Position numbers and translations under genes: made by a program. The notes under the pieces were generated by a model. The model made no database searches and was not told the DNA's origin. It worked only from the letters and a program-made list of their open reading frames with translations. 64,000 nt of DNA from contig JAILWY010000011.1 of assembly GCA_022113835.1 (NCBI GenBank), positions 3,038,001 to 3,102,000 on the forward strand. Direction: 5' to 3'. Every line of letters begins with the position of its first letter. Position 1 is the first letter of the stretch. Shown piece after piece: positions 61,065-64,000 of this stretch. Source of the stretch: Atopsyche davidsoni (Eukaryota > Arthropoda > Insecta > Trichoptera > Hydrobiosidae).

Positions 61065-61134
61065 GCGGGTACTAGTACCCGCTTCGCTGACTGCCGTCTA
61101 AAAGCGGGGGGCGGGTACTGCAGTACCGACCCGC
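61065..61134. other. Two GC-rich palindromes in tandem
   Basis: 'gcgggtactagtacccgc' (61065-61082) is a perfect 18-bp palindrome; 'gcgggtactgcagtaccgac' and the following bases (61111-61134) form a near-perfect one. The flanks ('aaaggcgggg' and 'aaagcggggg') are also alike, so the unit was probably duplicated. Confidence 0.7.
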
Positions 61135-62640
61135 GAGATCATTTGTGTTGGCCACATAATAAATTATTGATAGACTAATTAACTCGGAGTTGCTTAACGG
61201 AAAAAAAAATCAATGATTGCAAAGGGTTAATGTATAGACTAGATTTCGCACGCGCAATTATACGCGAATTTTGCCCGCTACGCACATCACTTTAGTCAAT
61301 TTGGTTACCCGCCTAAAGTGCGTTACTATTATGAGTTTCTTTCAGGCCCAAAGTATCTTCAATGACGCGTGTCACGTAAAAGAAGAATACAATGAAGGTT
61401 GTAGAGAAAATGACAATTGTAAGGCTGAATTTAATTTTGCTTTCCAAAATACGGACTTTTCGTAGATTTGTATAATATTTTTCACGATTTCGAGATGAGG
61501 CGTTGAATAAGTGACGTATTTGCAGTTCTCAGGTATGCGCGCCTGAGAAGCACATTAGGTAGAGAAGACTCCATCCATTAAGGCCTCGGCGCTGGGCATC
61601 CTCAGGGCGACCTCTATTAGCGCGCCGCGTAAATGAAAATAAATATTTACCCCCGCCGAGCCGCCCCTGCACTGCGGACGGCCGTGGAATGGAGGAACTT
61701 GATAAAAACTCATTTCGCAGCCCCCCTCCTCCCGCCCTCCCCTGCCCTATCACCCCACCCCTAAAACATATACAGCCGAACGTCACTGGGAAAATTTAGG
61801 TACGTATACCTCCGTGAGCCAAGTCTCGGCAGCGCAGTGGTGTAGGGTGGCTTTATAAGTAAATTATTAATTAATATTAAATTATTTCATTTGGATTTAG
61901 GTTCATATTTTAGTGCAGATAATCATTGGATACTCAATAGATCCGCATTTCAATCATACAGGATTATTGTGCTCGTAATATGCTCAAAGTAAAAAATAAT
62001 GATTTGACGTAAATTTGATTTTTAGGTTTAAAATGGGGAATATGTTTTGTCGTTTTGTGTCTTGACCGCTTACATTTAAATATCATTTTTTAAGTAATAT
62101 ATTTAATGTAAGAGTGACTCCAAATAAAATTTAAAAAAATTCACCGTAAAAAATTTCCATGGCGATTGAGACATTATTTTCATTTACGTTGTGTTGAAAT
62201 CATCCCCACGATAAAAAATGCATTTTGACGTATTTCATTATTATTCTAGGAGTTACAAGTAATATTTTTTTTATTGAAAAATGTGTTGCCTTTTGTATTT
62301 GAAAATTGGTCTGGCGTAGCGGAGTATAAATTGAAGAAAAAAAAAGCCGCAATGAATTGGAATGAAAATGCGTTTTTGTCTAAATATTTTTTAAAAGAAA
62401 TAAATATAAATCAGAAATACGCTATTGACCTGTAATAAAGCATGAGGACAGTAATTTATCACATTAGTGCCATCGCTAGAGGCGCCCATCCGCCATTTTC
62501 AATATAAAATTTGCTTAATGGAGCGTCGCTCGCGTAAGAGCTCAGTTCTCGGCGTCTCCATTTGTTCCCGACGCGCCGCCATTGTTGCGGGCTGATGGCC
62601 GTGAAATGAGGTGCGCCGCAACCTCTGCCCTCGGCTGCTG

Positions 62641-62750
62641 CCGGAGCCGCACCGAGCCGCACCGAGCCGCACCGAGCCGCACCGAGCCGCACCGAGCCGC
62701 ACCGAGCCGCACCGAGCCGCACCGAGCCGCACCGAGCCGCACTCGGCGAA
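62641..62750. repeat. 10-bp tandem repeat, nine exact units
   Basis: Nine consecutive exact copies of 'accgagccgc' (62651-62740), with one imperfect unit before and a partial one after. As ten is not a multiple of three, all frames on both strands give repeating peptides; these are not genes. Confidence 0.97.
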
Positions 62751-64000
62751 CATTCTGGAACACCCCGAGAGGTGGAATTTGGAAGCCGGGCGGAAAATTT
62801 TTACAGAAAATGTGCCTAGAGAACCGTACAAATTTGGAGGTAGTTAATCATTTTTAAAAAAACCATTTTTTTCACTTTGGACCTCAAACGCTCTGATGAT
62901 TTTTTTTAAAATCTTAAAATTAATATTATGAGCTGCATTTTTTTATTATCTAGAAACCAAGCAATGGAAATGTATTATACGCATTTGTTGTGTGTGAATT
63001 TATTGAAAATAAAACAAACACACAAAAAAAGCTCCAAAATTTTAATATTAATTAATACGTGTTATCATGAAGGTAAAACCAGATTGATAGATGTTTACGG
63101 TAGTGTTATTTGAAGATGCTGTGTTCAATCAAAATCAATATTTAATAGTTTTTGTGGATGCCGATTTAAACAAATATATAACAAACAAAAAAAACTATAT
63201 TGATGATTTAATTCTACAAGGTACTTTTAAAATTAAGCAAACAAAAAAAAAACACACGAAATCTTACTTGTTTCATTCATGCCACACGAATCTTTTTTTT
63301 GTTGTTGTTAAATCAGCTTTTTAATTAACGTTTTTTTTTTATTTAAGTTTCTTAATTATCATGTTTCGAAAAGGCGTAGGTACAGAGAATTACGTGTATA
63401 CCTCCATGTTTATATAACACAACCCGAGGCATCATTTCCCATTGAAGAAAACGTGACAGCGTCCATGTGGAGAGCCGAGCAAACATCGGCATGACGGGTA
63501 ATTAAAATTTATCGGAGATTTCAACGGACTGTCTCCTTTCATGACAGTGCCTCCATAGAAAATTTGCATTTAGTCGGACTTGTTTTTAGTTGGGTGATCT
63601 TTGCACGAGAGATATGAGAATAGAATATTGTCTTATTAAACGATTTGTAATTTTTGTATAGGAGTTGTGTGCATTTATGAAAGAATATAAATCATTCTAG
63701 ATATTGTTACGGACGTAAAATGAAATCGTGTTTATATTTCTTGGAAACGAACGAAGTTTTATTGAAATGTCACGTTTGTACTCGCATACAATGTATGTTT
63801 ATGCGGTACAATAAAAATTACTTTATGGTTCAAACTATATGAGTTAAGTAAACTATTAACTAGGCTGTACTCGCAAATCTATTTCATAAACAGTAATGAT
63901 AATCGGAGTTACTTCTTTCTTTGATTCTAAAGCTATACAGACGACCAGTGAAAAAAAATCTATTAGTTCGAGAGCATTAATTATTTAGTGATGGCTTATA

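Larger units (their letters stand above)
54794..64000 (+). other. Long Lim1 intron, beginning only
   Basis: After the 'gtgagt' donor no further Lim1 exon is found to the right edge, so this is at least 9.2 kb of intron. It holds GC-rich islands (55120-55420, 56040-56340, 60180-60430, 61560-61760, 62460-62760), repeats listed separately, and AT-rich stretches (56480-58000, 62760-63400) with nothing to report. Confidence 0.7.

Noticed and set aside
62459..62857. Repeating ORFs on both strands
   Set aside because: All are translations of the 10-bp tandem repeat in different frames.
54794..64000. Lim1 homeodomain exon
   Set aside because: Searched for the WFQNKR-type helix in the translated frames and did not find it; it must lie outside the window.

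Overview
The window looks like nuclear DNA of an insect, probably a lepidopteran. It is AT-rich, its genes are split by short GT-AG introns, its repeats are mostly small (MITE-like elements, degraded DNA transposons, tRNA-derived SINE pieces), and the coding sequences are clearly animal. There are no operons or prokaryotic signals. The order assignment is inference; 'insect' is much safer.

Layout, left to right. (1) 1-596: the 3' end of an MBD4-like DNA glycosylase gene on the + strand. (2) 3487-7330: two DNA transposons end to end. One is a Tc1-like element with a full-length transposase (minus strand). The other is a decayed element of a family I cannot name, with 17-bp inverted ends. (3) 7331-14218: non-coding, with a tandem 120-bp repeat, a strong hairpin and an octamer-rich patch, ending in the likely Kdm2 promoter. 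(4) 14219-26347: a complete Kdm2 gene (JmjC H3K36 demethylase). I built a 20-exon model from splice sites. It is 3,132 nt, exactly divisible by three, encodes 1,043 aa, and contains the JmjC, CXXC, PHD, F-box and LRR parts in the family order. (5) 26348-about 29.2 kb: probable 3' UTR with several poly(A) signals. (6) About 29-53.5 kb: a gene desert with MITE families, microsatellites, palindromes, tandem repeats and a strong CpG island at 40.1-40.9 kb that may be the Lim1 promoter. (7) 53562-54793: two exons of Lim1 (LHX1/5-type LIM-homeobox gene), coding both LIM domains. The homeodomain is not in the window, so the gene must continue to the right. (8) 54794-64000: the start of a long Lim1 intron with GC-rich islands, hairpin elements and short tandem repeats.

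The genes do not form a pathway. Kdm2 and MBD4 both act on chromatin or methylated DNA, but their proximity need not mean anything. The large non-coding territory around Lim1 fits a developmental transcription factor with distant enhancers.

I found no convincing new system. The best leads are: a Tc1 transposase intact except that its third catalytic acid is Lys; two hAT-like MITEs in tandem sharing three copies of one 8-bp target; a degenerate minisatellite, itself hit by a MITE, running almost to the Lim1 LIM1-exon splice acceptor; and a hairpin repeat family with an identical 24-bp core in two copies.
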